From: an uncultured Lachnospiraceae bacterium
GTDB lineage: Bacteria; Bacillota; Clostridia; Lachnospirales; Lachnospiraceae
NCBI GenBank assembly: GCA_910585625.1
Contig: CAJUFQ010000022.1
Span: 1 to 29,270, forward strand
Length of the DNA stretch: 29,270 nt
Direction: 5' to 3'
How positions within the stretch are numbered: position 1 is the stretch's first letter; each line of letters opens with the position of its first letter. This document shows positions 1-6,989 of the stretch, one piece after another. Made by a program: the position numbers and the translations under genes. Under the pieces are notes generated by a model. The model was not told where the DNA came from. It made no database searches and saw nothing but the letters and a program-made list of their open reading frames with translations.

Positions 1-1935
1 AATCACGGCAGTTGCAGCGCCGACATTGATGTTGTTTTGGTAGGAAACGGTGAAATCTGTGTCTTTAGCCAAAATAGTGTTGCCATATTTTACGGTGACG
101 TTGGGGGTCTTAGCCGTACCGTCATAGACGAAAGAGTCCGGGTCAACCGTTATTGTGCAGGCGGAGATTGCCTTTAATGCTGGCTCAGGCGTATAAGCTT
201 CCGTAATGGTAAAATCCTTCCGGATTGTCCCGCGGAATATCCCAGCGCCTGTGATGACTGCGGTGGCAGTGCCAGCTTCAATATTATTCTCATAAGTTAA
301 GGTATAGTCTTTGTCTGCTTTTAGAGGGGTATCATGGAAAGAAACGCTGACATCAGGTGTGCATGCTTTTCCGGTATAGGGATAAGATGTCTGGGAAAGC
401 ACGGTGTCTGCAGTGCTGATGTCTACGCTTTGTGGATCGCCAATCCGCACTGTGTAGATATTCTTATAACCGGGATTATATTTTGGATAAATTGTCAGTG
501 TCGTAATTCCAGGGGCAAGCACATGTAATTCGTTGTCGGCAAAATTTGGCAATGCTGTTTCCGGGACAGAGATGACTGATTCATCGGAGGATTCTATAAT
601 CATGTCCCGATAGTTTTCATCGCCGTCGATGTTCTCAATCCGACAGTATACGGTCGAATTGATGGGGTTTTTGCTTGGGAATAAAAGTGAGGTATATTTG
701 TCAGAATCGGATGTGCTGTTTCTCCACCATAAATTATATTGCATGGGAGGGATGATTTTTAAGGTATCATGACAGAAAGAGCAAATCCCAGTTCGGTATC
801 CAGCAGAATCAGCGTTGCCATAGATGTACATATGGATTGTTTTGGGGAGTTTCTGCTCAATGGCCTCTCCGCAGATGTCGCAGCGATAAATGTTCAAGCC
901 TTCCTCCTTGCAGGTGGGAGGGGTGCTGGAGAGCAATTCTTTCGTATGGCCGCACTTTATCGTTATTGTTGTGCTGGCAAGGACGCCGCTGTCAGACTGG
1001 GCGGTGATGACAGTTTCTCCATTTTTGTGGCCGGTCACAACGCCGTCATCTGTTACGGTTGCGACGGAAGTGTCAGAGGAAGTGTAGGTGAGAGCGTCAA
1101 GTACCCATAGTTTGTGGCTTTTTGAATCGTTTGCCAGGTTGGCTTTTGGTGTCAGCATTGTTGTTTTGTCGGTGTAAATGGCAGAAACGCCCTCTAACGT
1201 ATAACCCGTAATATAGGAATTTTTCACTTCTATTTTCTGCATCACATCACTTGGCGCATCCTGCATGGTCTGATCCAAATCCTCGGTACTGAAGGAGAAT
1301 TCCCCGGCCAGGGTATTCGAAAATGATGCTTCTTCTGTATAAAAATCGCCAAGGCCGACATAGGTATAGGAAGGATTGATCATGCTTGTGTAATGTCCGG
1401 TAACTTTTCCTTCTGCCTGGTTTACCCAATCCTCCTTTTCCTTATACCATTGGTTGATGCCGCTGACCATGCTGGTACCCCAGTTATATGCCAGATTTTC
1501 TGCAAATGAAGATACTCCGTTATAACTGATGGAAAAGGTATTTTTTCCGTTCAGACGGTCATGCCCAGAGGCCAAAAAACCGAACGCCAGACCGCCTTCC
1601 GCCGCCCGGATTCGCGCGATGCGCTCCAAATCTGCTGACCATTTAAGCGGGGAATAATCTTCCGGAGCTAACATACGGCTGGACTGGTTGGGATCTGGCA
1701 CATTTCCGGCTTCGCATGCCTCTTTACGTATTTCATTGATTCGGTCTAATCCATCCTGTGCCTGGCTGTGGTAAGAACCATAAACGCCTAAGATGGTGCA
1801 TTCCTCGGAAGCGGTTGGCACATCTGTTTCCACGGTGGTCATGGCGTTGGCTGTTTCAGCGGAGTACGGCGAGAGGAAAGCTGACAGGCATACAGAAGCT
1901 GCCGTAAGCCACGCGATAAATTTTTTTTTCTTCAT
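1..1935 (-). CDS. Secreted CAP-domain protein with Big_2 and Ig-like repeats (3' end off window)
   Basis: The minus-strand frame is open from an ATG at 1935 to the window edge: 645 codons and no stop. The N-terminus is a signal peptide (KKKK, hydrophobic stretch, cleavage likely after ANA near residue 31). Residues about 50-210 match a CAP (SCP/PR1) domain, with LKWSADLERIARIRA, a SFAENLAYN segment and GHYTSMINPSYTYVGLG. A Big_2-like repeat follows (about 280-320), then a cysteine-rich stretch (CGH, CDICG, CSFCH) that may bind metal. From about 520 come two Ig-like repeats of the YTGKA...TYENN...TAVITG type common in Lachnospiraceae surface proteins; the second is cut by the window edge. An AAGGAG site lies 7 bases upstream, inside the end of the CYTH gene. 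The protein is probably exported or wall-associated; its ligand is unknown. Confidence 0.85.
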   Translation of the reverse strand, partial: MKKKKFIAWLTAASVCLSAFLSPYSAETANAMTTVETDVPTASEECTILGVYGSYHSQAQDGLDRINEIRKEACEAGNVPDPNQSSRMLAPEDYSPLKWSADLERIARIRAAEGGLAFGFLASGHDRLNGKNTFSISYNGVSSFAENLAYNWGTSMVSGINQWYKEKEDWVNQAEGKVTGHYTSMINPSYTYVGLGDFYTEEASFSNTLAGEFSFSTEDLDQTMQDAPSDVMQKIEVKNSYITGYTLEGVSAIYTDKTTMLTPKANLANDSKSHKLWVLDALTYTSSDTSVATVTDDGVVTGHKNGETVITAQSDSGVLASTTITIKCGHTKELLSSTPPTCKEEGLNIYRCDICGEAIEQKLPKTIHMYIYGNADSAGYRTGICSFCHDTLKIIPPMQYNLWWRNSTSDSDKYTSLLFPSKNPINSTVYCRIENIDGDENYRDMIIESSDESVISVPETALPNFADNELHVLAPGITTLTIYPKYNPGYKNIYTVRIGDPQSVDISTADTVLSQTSYPYTGKACTPDVSVSFHDTPLKADKDYTLTYENNIEAGTATAVITGAGIFRGTIRKDFTITEAYTPEPALKAISACTITVDPDSFVYDGTAKTPNVTVKYGNTILAKDTDFTVSYQNNINVGAATAVI

Positions 1936-1936
1936 T

Positions 1937-2398
1937 TTAGTTCTCCTTCTTGTCCTTTTTTTGGCTGAGGACGCTGTTGTGGTATTTTATGGAATAGGTC
2001 ACATCTTCGCCAAACCATTCCGGGGGCGTAAAAGCATTTGCCTCCTCTTCGGTTGGGAATTCTACTTCGGCGAGAATCAGCGGAGATAACTCTCCCTCAA
2101 AAATATCCAACTCAATCGTGAGCCTGGAATACAGGGGGATTAGGTAGCGTTTTTTGGAAATCAGGATGCTGTCAGCTTTCGGCAGCAGATGTTCATATGC
2201 CTCTTTTGTCAGAGGGAGGTTATACTCCTCACGCACCATCAGCCCTTTGGATTTGTAAGTGAGGTAATAAGCTTCGTCCTGCCTGCGGATGCGGATTACC
2301 GGTTCCGTACAGAGATAGGACTGCTCAATCTGGTGGAACGGATAATCGTTTAAGTTCTCAGGCAGGGAGTTCAATAAAAATTTGCGCTCAATTTCCAT
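1937..2398 (-). CDS. CYTH domain protein (triphosphate tunnel metalloenzyme family)
   Basis: This 153-residue protein opens with MEIERKFL, the ExExK signature of the CYTH/triphosphate tunnel fold (E2, E4, K6). Alternating charged beta strands follow (VIRIRRQ, YYLTYKSKG, LTIELDIFEG, LILAEVEFPTEEEA), as expected for the eight-stranded tunnel that binds a triphosphate and divalent metal. Family members are inorganic triphosphatases, thiamine triphosphatases or adenylate cyclases; short bacterial ones are mostly triphosphatases, so that is the likelier activity, but the substrate cannot be read from sequence. Its stop codon lies one base before the ATG of the secreted CAP protein, so the two are translated together from the promoter at 2474-2503. 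Confidence 0.85.
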   Translation of the reverse strand: MEIERKFLLNSLPENLNDYPFHQIEQSYLCTEPVIRIRRQDEAYYLTYKSKGLMVREEYNLPLTKEAYEHLLPKADSILISKKRYLIPLYSRLTIELDIFEGELSPLILAEVEFPTEEEANAFTPPEWFGEDVTYSIKYHNSVLSQKKDKKEN

Positions 2399-2473
2399 GT
2401 GATTCTCCTGTTTTCTTTTTCAAAGGATGCGGCCCGGCTATAAAGATACCAGGATTGTTGGTAGTTATTCTTT

Positions 2474-2503
2474 ATTATAAAGCAGGACAGGGGAGGTTGT
2501 AAA
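2474..2503 (-). promoter_or_regulatory. Sigma-A-type promoter for the CYTH/CAP pair
   Basis: On the minus strand, TTTACA (2503-2498) and a perfect TATAAT (2479-2474) are 18 bp apart, about 75 bases before the CYTH start codon. Confidence 0.6.
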
Positions 2504-2535
2504 GGAGTCAGAACAAAAATTGAATTTCATGACAA

Positions 2536-2606
2536 AAACCGTGGGGCTGCCGCACTAACATAAATTACAAGGTATAGATCCTATTCGCGCGACAGTCCTA
2601 CGGTTT
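2536..2606. mobile_element. Small MITE-like inverted-repeat element
   Basis: Positions 2536-2559 and 2583-2606 are imperfect inverted repeats of 24 bp (18 matches), beginning AAACCGT on each strand and containing CTGCCGCAC / CTGTCGCGC. They enclose a 23-bp AT-rich centre. The left half and centre (2543-2579) recur at 4250-4286 with one mismatch. The GGGCTGYCGCAC-type end resembles an insertion-sequence terminus, so this may be a transposon-end remnant or a MITE. No transposase is present. Confidence 0.5.
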
Positions 2607-2638
2607 AGAAAATTGCCTCCTTGGGTTGGCTGTAAGGG

Positions 2639-3106
2639 TTATTTCGTGGGCTTTCTGAATGACTGCAGATTTTCATTCATTTTCCGGACATTGCGCCTGC
2701 TAATGGTAAATTGTACGATCCAGACAATCGCGAATACCAGGGCGAAAATTCCGAAGTATCTAAAGAAACCAGGAATGCTGTGTTCCATCCAATGTGTAAG
2801 ATATGCGACTGGCATCATAATAAAGGAAACAACCGCAAAATAAATGCCTGTCTGCTTGGTAATGCCCCAATGTTCTATTTCCCAAATGATGCTGCCGGCA
2901 GAAAAGCCTATGCCTAGCAGCCCGCAGAGCATGGTCTGTAAAATTACGGCATTGATTTCATTGCCCATGGATTCGGCCAGTTCCGGTACGCAAGGGGCAT
3001 AATAACCATCTGCCCAGACCAGGGAGATGACGATTGTGATAAACTGCCCGATGGTTATGCCGATGGGGAAACCAAGGGCGCAGCGTAAAATAATAGTGTT
3101 CTTCAT
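2639..3106 (-). CDS. DUF3021-family membrane protein, partner of the LytTR regulator
   Basis: This 155-residue protein has four hydrophobic segments (about 6-28, 50-72, 85-105 and 115-135) and a basic C-terminal tail (SRRNVRKMNENL). Size, four-helix layout and position directly after a LytTR gene fit DUF3021 proteins, which in Firmicutes are usually co-encoded with a LytTR-type regulator and are thought to restrain it at the membrane. The gene starts 11 bases after the regulator's stop. Its GAGGTGA ribosome site overlaps that stop, indicating translational coupling. The function is inferred from context. Confidence 0.75.
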   Translation of the reverse strand: MKNTIILRCALGFPIGITIGQFITIVISLVWADGYYAPCVPELAESMGNEINAVILQTMLCGLLGIGFSAGSIIWEIEHWGITKQTGIYFAVVSFIMMPVAYLTHWMEHSIPGFFRYFGIFALVFAIVWIVQFTISRRNVRKMNENLQSFRKPTK

Positions 3107-3117
3107 AGATAATCACC

Positions 3118-3558
3118 TCATATTCCTAATAGTTTTTTGATTTTAGGGACGTAACGCCTGGATACATATGTTGTCGTGCCGTCTGAAAGTTTGACGCAGA
3201 TTGTGCCGGTAAAGCCAAGGTCAAACTGGCTGGCTTTTTTCAGGTTGATAATCTCTGAATTTGAAATGCGCACAAACTGATGGGCATCCAGCCGTTCTTC
3301 CAGCTCATACAGACGCAGGCGCAGCACATATTCCCCGCGGCCTGTCACGGCAAAGACTTTTCCGCTGTTTGCATAGGCCCGGATGATGTCAGTCTGTTCC
3401 AGCACCTCGATTTTCCCATCCCTGCTGCCGGAGATAATTTGCGGCATGTCATCTGACAGCTTCTTAAGGATGTCGTTTACTTCTTCCGTCATCGAAGCCG
3501 CCAGGATAATGATTTTCGGTTCGGTGCAGGAACTGTCAATTTTCATCTCAACCTTCAT
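3118..3558 (-). CDS. LytTR-family DNA-binding transcriptional regulator
   Basis: This is a 146-residue protein with no receiver domain. Residues about 60-146 form a LytTR DNA-binding domain: the YVLRLRLYELEERL helix, the conserved FVRISNSEIINLKKA block, and a final SRRYVPKIKKLLG helix. The frame extends 45 codons further upstream, but AAGGAGGTGA lies 5 bases before the ATG at 3558 and a consensus promoter lies within the extension, so the shorter start is chosen. Stand-alone LytTR proteins paired with DUF3021 usually regulate their own operon. Direct repeats upstream of the promoter (3625-3660) are candidate binding sites. Confidence 0.85.
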   Translation of the reverse strand: MKVEMKIDSSCTEPKIIILAASMTEEVNDILKKLSDDMPQIISGSRDGKIEVLEQTDIIRAYANSGKVFAVTGRGEYVLRLRLYELEERLDAHQFVRISNSEIINLKKASQFDLGFTGTICVKLSDGTTTYVSRRYVPKIKKLLGI

Positions 3559-3582
3559 GGGCTCACCTCCTTGTGTGTCATT

Positions 3583-3611
3583 ATTATAGGGAAAAGAGGG
3601 GCGACTTTCAA
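3583..3611 (-). promoter_or_regulatory. Promoter of the LytTR-DUF3021 operon
   Basis: TTGAAA (3611-3606) and TATAAT (3588-3583) are 17 bp apart on the minus strand, 25 bases before the chosen start codon. Confidence 0.7.
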
Positions 3612-3624
3612 CTGATTTACGACA

Positions 3625-3660
3625 GGCGGTTGTTTTTGGAATATAGGCGGACTGTTTTTG
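3625..3660. promoter_or_regulatory. Direct-repeat candidate operator for the LytTR protein
   Basis: Two copies of a GGCGG-N1-2-TGTTTTTG motif (3625-3638 and 3646-3660) are offset so that the TGTTTTTG parts are 22 bp apart, two helical turns. LytTR proteins typically bind paired direct repeats at this spacing just upstream of the -35. Here the repeats sit 14-50 bp upstream of TTGAAA, compatible with autoactivation. Confidence 0.5.
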
Positions 3661-3673
3661 AAATATAAATGAT

Positions 3674-3722
3674 AAAAAATTCAAACTTCGCACATCGATA
3701 CCTATTCAAGTGCGAGGTTTGA
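3674..3722 (-). terminator. Intrinsic terminator, minus strand
   Basis: 13-bp arms at 3681-3693 and 3710-3722 (one mismatch) enclose a 16-base loop. On the minus strand they are followed by ATTTTTTATC. It insulates the SASP transcript from the LytTR operon. Confidence 0.65.
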
Positions 3723-3734
3723 GTAAATAACAAA

Positions 3735-3767
3735 TCCCCCCGCCCGGCGAACGCCAAAGCAGGGGGA
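3735..3767 (-). terminator. GC-rich terminator hairpin after the SASP gene
   Basis: A 9-bp stem (TCCCCCTGC with GCGGGGGGA, one G-U) and an inner GGCG/CGCC stem are followed on the minus strand by ATTTGTTATTT. It lies 34 bases after the SASP stop. Confidence 0.6.
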
Positions 3768-3800
3768 CTTTTATATTGCAAATTTCAGGCTTCTGGATGC

Positions 3801-4022
3801 TTACTGCTGTCCGCCAGACATCTGCTGTTCCTGTTTCATAATCATCTTCTTAACCATCTCGCCGCCGATAGAACCAGCCTGCGCAGAAGTTAAGTCACCG
3901 TTGTAACCCTCCTTTAAAGGTACTCCGATTTCAGATGCAACTTCCTGTTTGAAACGGTTCATAGCCTCTTTTGCCTGAGGTACTGCCATCTTGCTTGTGT
4001 TAGAACCAGAATTGCTTGTCAT
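3801..4022 (-). CDS. Alpha/beta-type small acid-soluble spore protein (SASP)
   Basis: This 73-residue protein carries both hallmark SASP blocks: the germination-protease region FKQEVASEIGV (about 29-39) and GSIGGEMVKKMI (about 53-64). Alpha/beta SASPs coat spore DNA, shift it to an A-like form and protect it from UV and heat; they are degraded by the GPR protease at germination. An upstream in-frame ATG would add 42 residues unlike the family, whereas TTTGGAGGTGA sits directly before the ATG at 4022, so the short form is chosen. Q-rich ends (KQEQQMSGGQQ) are normal for clostridial SASPs. This gene is the clearest evidence that the host sporulates. A sigma-G promoter would be expected, but no convincing match was found. 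Confidence 0.95.
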   Translation of the reverse strand: MTSNSGSNTSKMAVPQAKEAMNRFKQEVASEIGVPLKEGYNGDLTSAQAGSIGGEMVKKMIMKQEQQMSGGQQ

Positions 4023-4070
4023 TTGATTCACCTCCAAATGTTTTCTTTTTTGTTGTTCTGATAAGGACAC

Positions 4071-4099
4071 CATTCCGAAAGGACTCATCCCTTGGAATG
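4071..4099 (-). other. Hairpin in the SASP 5' leader
   Basis: CATTCC and GGAATG (4071-4076, 4094-4099), with inner AAGG/CCTT, form an interrupted 10-bp stem about 50 bases before the SASP start codon. Its role is unknown. Confidence 0.35.
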
Positions 4100-4249
4100 A
4101 TGTCCGTTTCGAATTCCTGTCGCTTATCATGGTGTTATTATCTGTCAAGGAAAAAATAATATGAATGGTAATTTTTGTTACTGAATCTGGTTTTGCCGGG
4201 CAATGAATTTTTGTCTCCCTACTTTTTTATATCAGCAAATATTTTAGTA

Positions 4250-4286
4250 GGGGTTGCCGCACTAACATAAATTACAAGGTATAGAT
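4250..4286. repeat. Second copy of the 37-bp dispersed repeat
   Basis: The sequence from GGGGTTGCCGCAC to GGTATAGAT matches 2543-2579 at 36 of 37 positions. Only the left half of the element is present; the inverted right end found at 2583-2606 is absent here. The rest of 4023-4381 holds the SASP leader, this repeat, a small palindrome (CATTGCAAAGCAATG, 4303-4317) and the promoter of the next gene. Confidence 0.7.
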
Positions 4287-4322
4287 TTGTTCAAAAGGTT
4301 TCCATTGCAAAGCAATGCAAGC

Positions 4323-4351
4323 TTGTTATATGGCAATTTATCGTATATAAT
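4323..4351 (+). promoter_or_regulatory. Promoter for the Uma2 gene
   Basis: TTGTTA (4323-4328) and TATAAT (4346-4351) are 17 bp apart, 30 bases before the start codon. Confidence 0.55.
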
Positions 4352-4381
4352 ACTTTATAGAAGAAAAGGAGCGTGAGGAAA

Positions 4382-4930
4382 ATGGATGCTGCAGAAAGGT
4401 TAGAATTTTATACGATTGATGATATTTATAATCTGCCGGAGGGGCAGAGGGCGGAACTGATGGACGGCGAATTGTATATGATGGCAACGCCTGGCACAAT
4501 CCATCAGAGGTTAGTTATGGTGTTGTCTAATAGAATATTTAATTATATTCAAAGCAAAAAGGGTGGGTGCGAGGTGTTCCCTTCGCCATTTGCCGTATTC
4601 CTGAATGCGGACAATGAGACTTATGTGGAACCGGACGTGTCTGTTGTCTGTGATAAAGACAAAATTACGGAAAAAGGATGCAATGGCGCGCCGGATTGGG
4701 TGATTGAGGTCGTGTCGCCTCAAAGCCGTCCGATGGACTACAATAAGAAATTGTTCAAATACCGGACGGCAGGCGTCAGGGAATATTGGATTGTAGATCA
4801 TGAGCGAAACCTGATAACGGCGTATGATTTTGAACATGATGACATGACTGACCATGCATTTTCTGAGAAAGTACCAGCCGGGATATTTGAAGATTTTGAA
4901 ATTGATTTTTGCGGGATAGATATTGGATAG
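4382..4930 (+). CDS. Uma2-family (DUF820) restriction-endonuclease-like protein
   Basis: This 182-residue protein has the Uma2/DUF820 layout: a short N-terminal helix, RAELMDGELYMM, HQRLVMVLSNRI, then the PD-(D/E)XK-like core YVEPDVSVV (D85) and DWVIEVVSPQS (E109), then KLFKYRTAGVREYWIVD. Such proteins are common in cyanobacteria and some Firmicutes. They are predicted nucleases, but no cellular role is established. A GTG nine bases upstream is possible, but AAGGAG lies 1 base before it and 10 before the ATG, so the ATG is preferred. It may be co-transcribed with the sce7726-like gene 18 bases downstream. Confidence 0.85.
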   Translation: MDAAERLEFYTIDDIYNLPEGQRAELMDGELYMMATPGTIHQRLVMVLSNRIFNYIQSKKGGCEVFPSPFAVFLNADNETYVEPDVSVVCDKDKITEKGCNGAPDWVIEVVSPQSRPMDYNKKLFKYRTAGVREYWIVDHERNLITAYDFEHDDMTDHAFSEKVPAGIFEDFEIDFCGIDIG

Positions 4931-4948
4931 GAAACAGGGCAGCAGAAG

Positions 4949-5548
4949 ATGATGTACGACAGAGATATCCGGGAACCCTTGTTTGAGTTCCTGGAAGAAT
5001 ACTATGGAAAAGTGCGTATTATAGAGGAAAAGAGGATGGGCAGATCCCGGGCGGATGTGGTGATGGTATTGGCAGATGCAGTCTGCGGGCTGGAAATCAA
5101 GAGCGATGCTGATACCTATGCCAGGCTGAGCCGCCAGGTACAAGATTACGACCAGTATTGCGACTTTAATTTTATTGTAGCGGGGACCCGCCATGCCCAC
5201 CATGTGGCGGAACATGTGCCAGACTGGTGGGGAATCCTCACGGTTGAACTGGAGGAAGGAAGGCCGGATTTTTATTTCCTGCGGCAGCCCCAGGCGAACC
5301 CAAAGGTTGATTGGAAGAAAAAAATGAGCCTGTTGTGGCGGCCGGAGCTGGTTCATATCCAGGAACTGAATCAGATGCCCAGGTACAGAGAAAAGAGCAA
5401 GCAGTTTGTCATTGACAGAATCCTCTTGAAAGTACCAAGGGAGAAGCTGTACCGGCAAATCAGCCAGGAACTGTTTGAACGGGATTATACGAAAATCACA
5501 GAAGAAATCAGGGCATATAAAAAAGAAAGGAAGGCGACTAGATCATGA
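4949..5548 (+). CDS. sce7726-family protein (predicted nuclease fold)
   Basis: This 199-residue protein matches the sce7726 family pattern: DRDIREPLFEFLEEYY at the start, RADVVMV followed by GLEIKSDADT (a D...EIK arrangement typical of PD-(D/E)XK nucleases; D36, E49, K51), SRQVQDYD, and the conserved VPDWWGI near residue 90. Family members often sit in accessory or phage-related regions, and their role is unknown. The start is ambiguous between two adjacent ATGs (4949 and 4952), and the ribosome site is weak. Its stop overlaps the start of the DJ-1-like gene (ATGA), so the two are translationally coupled. A second nuclease-like protein lies immediately upstream. Confidence 0.75.
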   Translation: MMYDRDIREPLFEFLEEYYGKVRIIEEKRMGRSRADVVMVLADAVCGLEIKSDADTYARLSRQVQDYDQYCDFNFIVAGTRHAHHVAEHVPDWWGILTVELEEGRPDFYFLRQPQANPKVDWKKKMSLLWRPELVHIQELNQMPRYREKSKQFVIDRILLKVPREKLYRQISQELFERDYTKITEEIRAYKKERKATRS

Positions 5549-6096
5549 AGAAAATTGGTGTTTTTTTGGCAGATGGATTTGAGGAGATTGAAGGGCTGAC
5601 AGTGGTAGACGTTCTGCGCCGTGCAGGGATGGAGGCAGAAATGATTTCCATCATGGGAAGGAAAGAAATCTGCGGATCCCATAAGATAGCCGTACAGGCA
5701 GACGCGCTTTACGAGGACGTAGAGTTTGCCAGGCTGGACGGCGTCGTACTGCCTGGCGGTATGCCGGGGACTTTGAATCTTGGGGCGCATACGGGCGTGA
5801 ATGAGACCGTGAAATCCTTTGCGTCGGAGGGCAAGCTGGTGGCTGCGGTCTGCGCGGCGCCAAGCGTCCTGGGGCAGGCGGGGCTCTTGCAGGGCAAGAA
5901 GGCCACGTGTTATCCGGGGTATGAGGACAAGCTTGCCGGGGCTGAGGTAGTATATGATGAGGTCGCAGAAGACGGCAATATCATCACGAGCCGTGGAATG
6001 GGAACTACGATTGCCTTTGCGCTGCGTATCACGGCATACCTGGCAGGCGAAGAAAAGGCGCAAGAACTGGCAGCGAAAATTATTTATAAGCAGTAA
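5545..6096 (+). CDS. DJ-1/PfpI (YajL-like) family protein
   Basis: This 183-residue protein has the DJ-1/ThiJ signature: KIGVFLADGFEEIE at the N-terminus, with the glutamate that activates the nucleophile, GVVLPGGMPGT (about 66-76), and the nucleophile elbow VAAVCAAPSVLG with C103. A late TSRGMGTTIAFAL segment completes the family fold. The subgroup (about 183 residues, FEEIE) is closest to YajL/DJ-1, described as a glyoxalase III-like or protein-repair enzyme and redox sensor; the exact reaction cannot be fixed from sequence. Its start codon overlaps the preceding stop by 4 bases, with GGAAGG 9 bases upstream. No terminator was seen after it. Confidence 0.92.
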   Translation: MKKIGVFLADGFEEIEGLTVVDVLRRAGMEAEMISIMGRKEICGSHKIAVQADALYEDVEFARLDGVVLPGGMPGTLNLGAHTGVNETVKSFASEGKLVAAVCAAPSVLGQAGLLQGKKATCYPGYEDKLAGAEVVYDEVAEDGNIITSRGMGTTIAFALRITAYLAGEEKAQELAAKIIYKQ

Positions 6097-6146
6097 AATG
6101 GAATGAAACCCACCCCCTGCAAATATATATAGTACAAAAAGAAAAT

Positions 6147-6165
6147 GCCCTCAATGACAGAGGGC
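6147..6165. other. Short perfect hairpin before the deacetylase ribosome site
   Basis: GCCCTC / GAGGGC (6-bp stem, 7-base loop) ends one base before the AGGAG site of the next gene. On the minus strand it would be followed by a T-rich run (ATTTTCTTTTTG), so it could stop antisense transcription; on the plus strand it may shape translation initiation. Confidence 0.35.
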
Positions 6166-6178
6166 AGGAGTGATGGTC

Positions 6179-6985
6179 ATGCTGAAAAAAATTAAAGCGA
6201 CATCTGTCATCTTAGTACTAGGTATATTTGTAGGGGCTTTTTTCGTGGGCAGATTTGCGGCTCAGGTCGTGCCGGCGGCAGTCACTGCCGTCCAGCAGGG
6301 CGCAGACGGCAACTGGGGGCTGAGCTTCCAGGAAGAGGGCAAGCCTCCGGTCGGCAACGCCACTTTCCAGGAACTGGCGAAATACAATGCCTTTTATGCT
6401 GAGGACACACCGGATAAAGTGATTTACCTTACCTTTGACTGTGGGTTTGAGAATGGGAATACGCCGCCAATCCTTGACGCGCTGAAAAAGCACAATGCCA
6501 AGGCGACGTTCTTTGTTGTGGGCAATTATATCACCACCAGCCCGGACTTAGTAAAGCGTATGGTAGCGGAGGGGCATACGGTGGGCAACCACAGTTACCA
6601 CCACCCGGATATGTCCGCTATGGGCAAGGAAGAATTTTCGGCGGAGCTTGGGGAACTGGAAACATTATATGAACAGACCGTTGGCACGCCGATGACGAAG
6701 TATTACCGTCCGCCCCAGGGGAAGTATAGTGAGAACAGCCTGCAGATAGCCAAGGATTTGGGCTATAAGACGTTCTTCTGGAGCCTCGCCTACGTGGATT
6801 GGAATCAGGACAGCCAGCCCACGCATGAGGAAGCATTTGACAAGTTGCTGAGCCGGGTGCATCCGGGAGCGATTGTCCTTTTACATAACACCTCTAAGAC
6901 GAATGGAGAGATTCTTGACGAACTTCTGACAAAATGGGAGGAAATGGGCTACACTTTCAAGTCCTTGGATGACCTGCCGGGCTGA
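6179..6985 (+). CDS. Polysaccharide deacetylase, PdaA-like (spore cortex type)
   Basis: This is a 268-residue CE4 (NodB-fold) deacetylase with an N-terminal membrane anchor (about 8-27) and no lipobox. Catalytic motifs are LTFDCGFENGNT (base D87), NHSYHHPD (metal ligands H138 and H142), YYRPPQGKYS, and a late GAIVLLHNTSKTN. The DCGFENG form is typical of PdaA, which removes acetyl from N-acetylmuramic acid to make the cortex muramic-delta-lactam. In a SASP-bearing genome a sporulation or germination role is likely, though a vegetative peptidoglycan deacetylase is possible. An upstream GTG and ATG exist; AGGAG is 8 bases before the ATG at 6179 and too close to the others. Confidence 0.88.
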   Translation: MLKKIKATSVILVLGIFVGAFFVGRFAAQVVPAAVTAVQQGADGNWGLSFQEEGKPPVGNATFQELAKYNAFYAEDTPDKVIYLTFDCGFENGNTPPILDALKKHNAKATFFVVGNYITTSPDLVKRMVAEGHTVGNHSYHHPDMSAMGKEEFSAELGELETLYEQTVGTPMTKYYRPPQGKYSENSLQIAKDLGYKTFFWSLAYVDWNQDSQPTHEEAFDKLLSRVHPGAIVLLHNTSKTNGEILDELLTKWEEMGYTFKSLDDLPG

Positions 6986-6989
6986 ATGC

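Noticed and set aside
769..1110. Plus-strand open frames inside the CAP-protein region
   Set aside because: They are shadows of the long minus-strand frame, which carries a signal peptide, CAP domain and Ig repeats.
4140..4175. Sigma-G promoter for the SASP gene
   Set aside because: A CATATTA -10-like hexamer exists on the minus strand, but no matching -35 was found at the right distance and it would leave a leader of over 100 bases.
4511..5458. Minus-strand 315-codon open frame
   Set aside because: It is antisense to the Uma2 and sce7726 genes, has no ribosome site and has an implausible composition. The plus-strand genes have family motifs.
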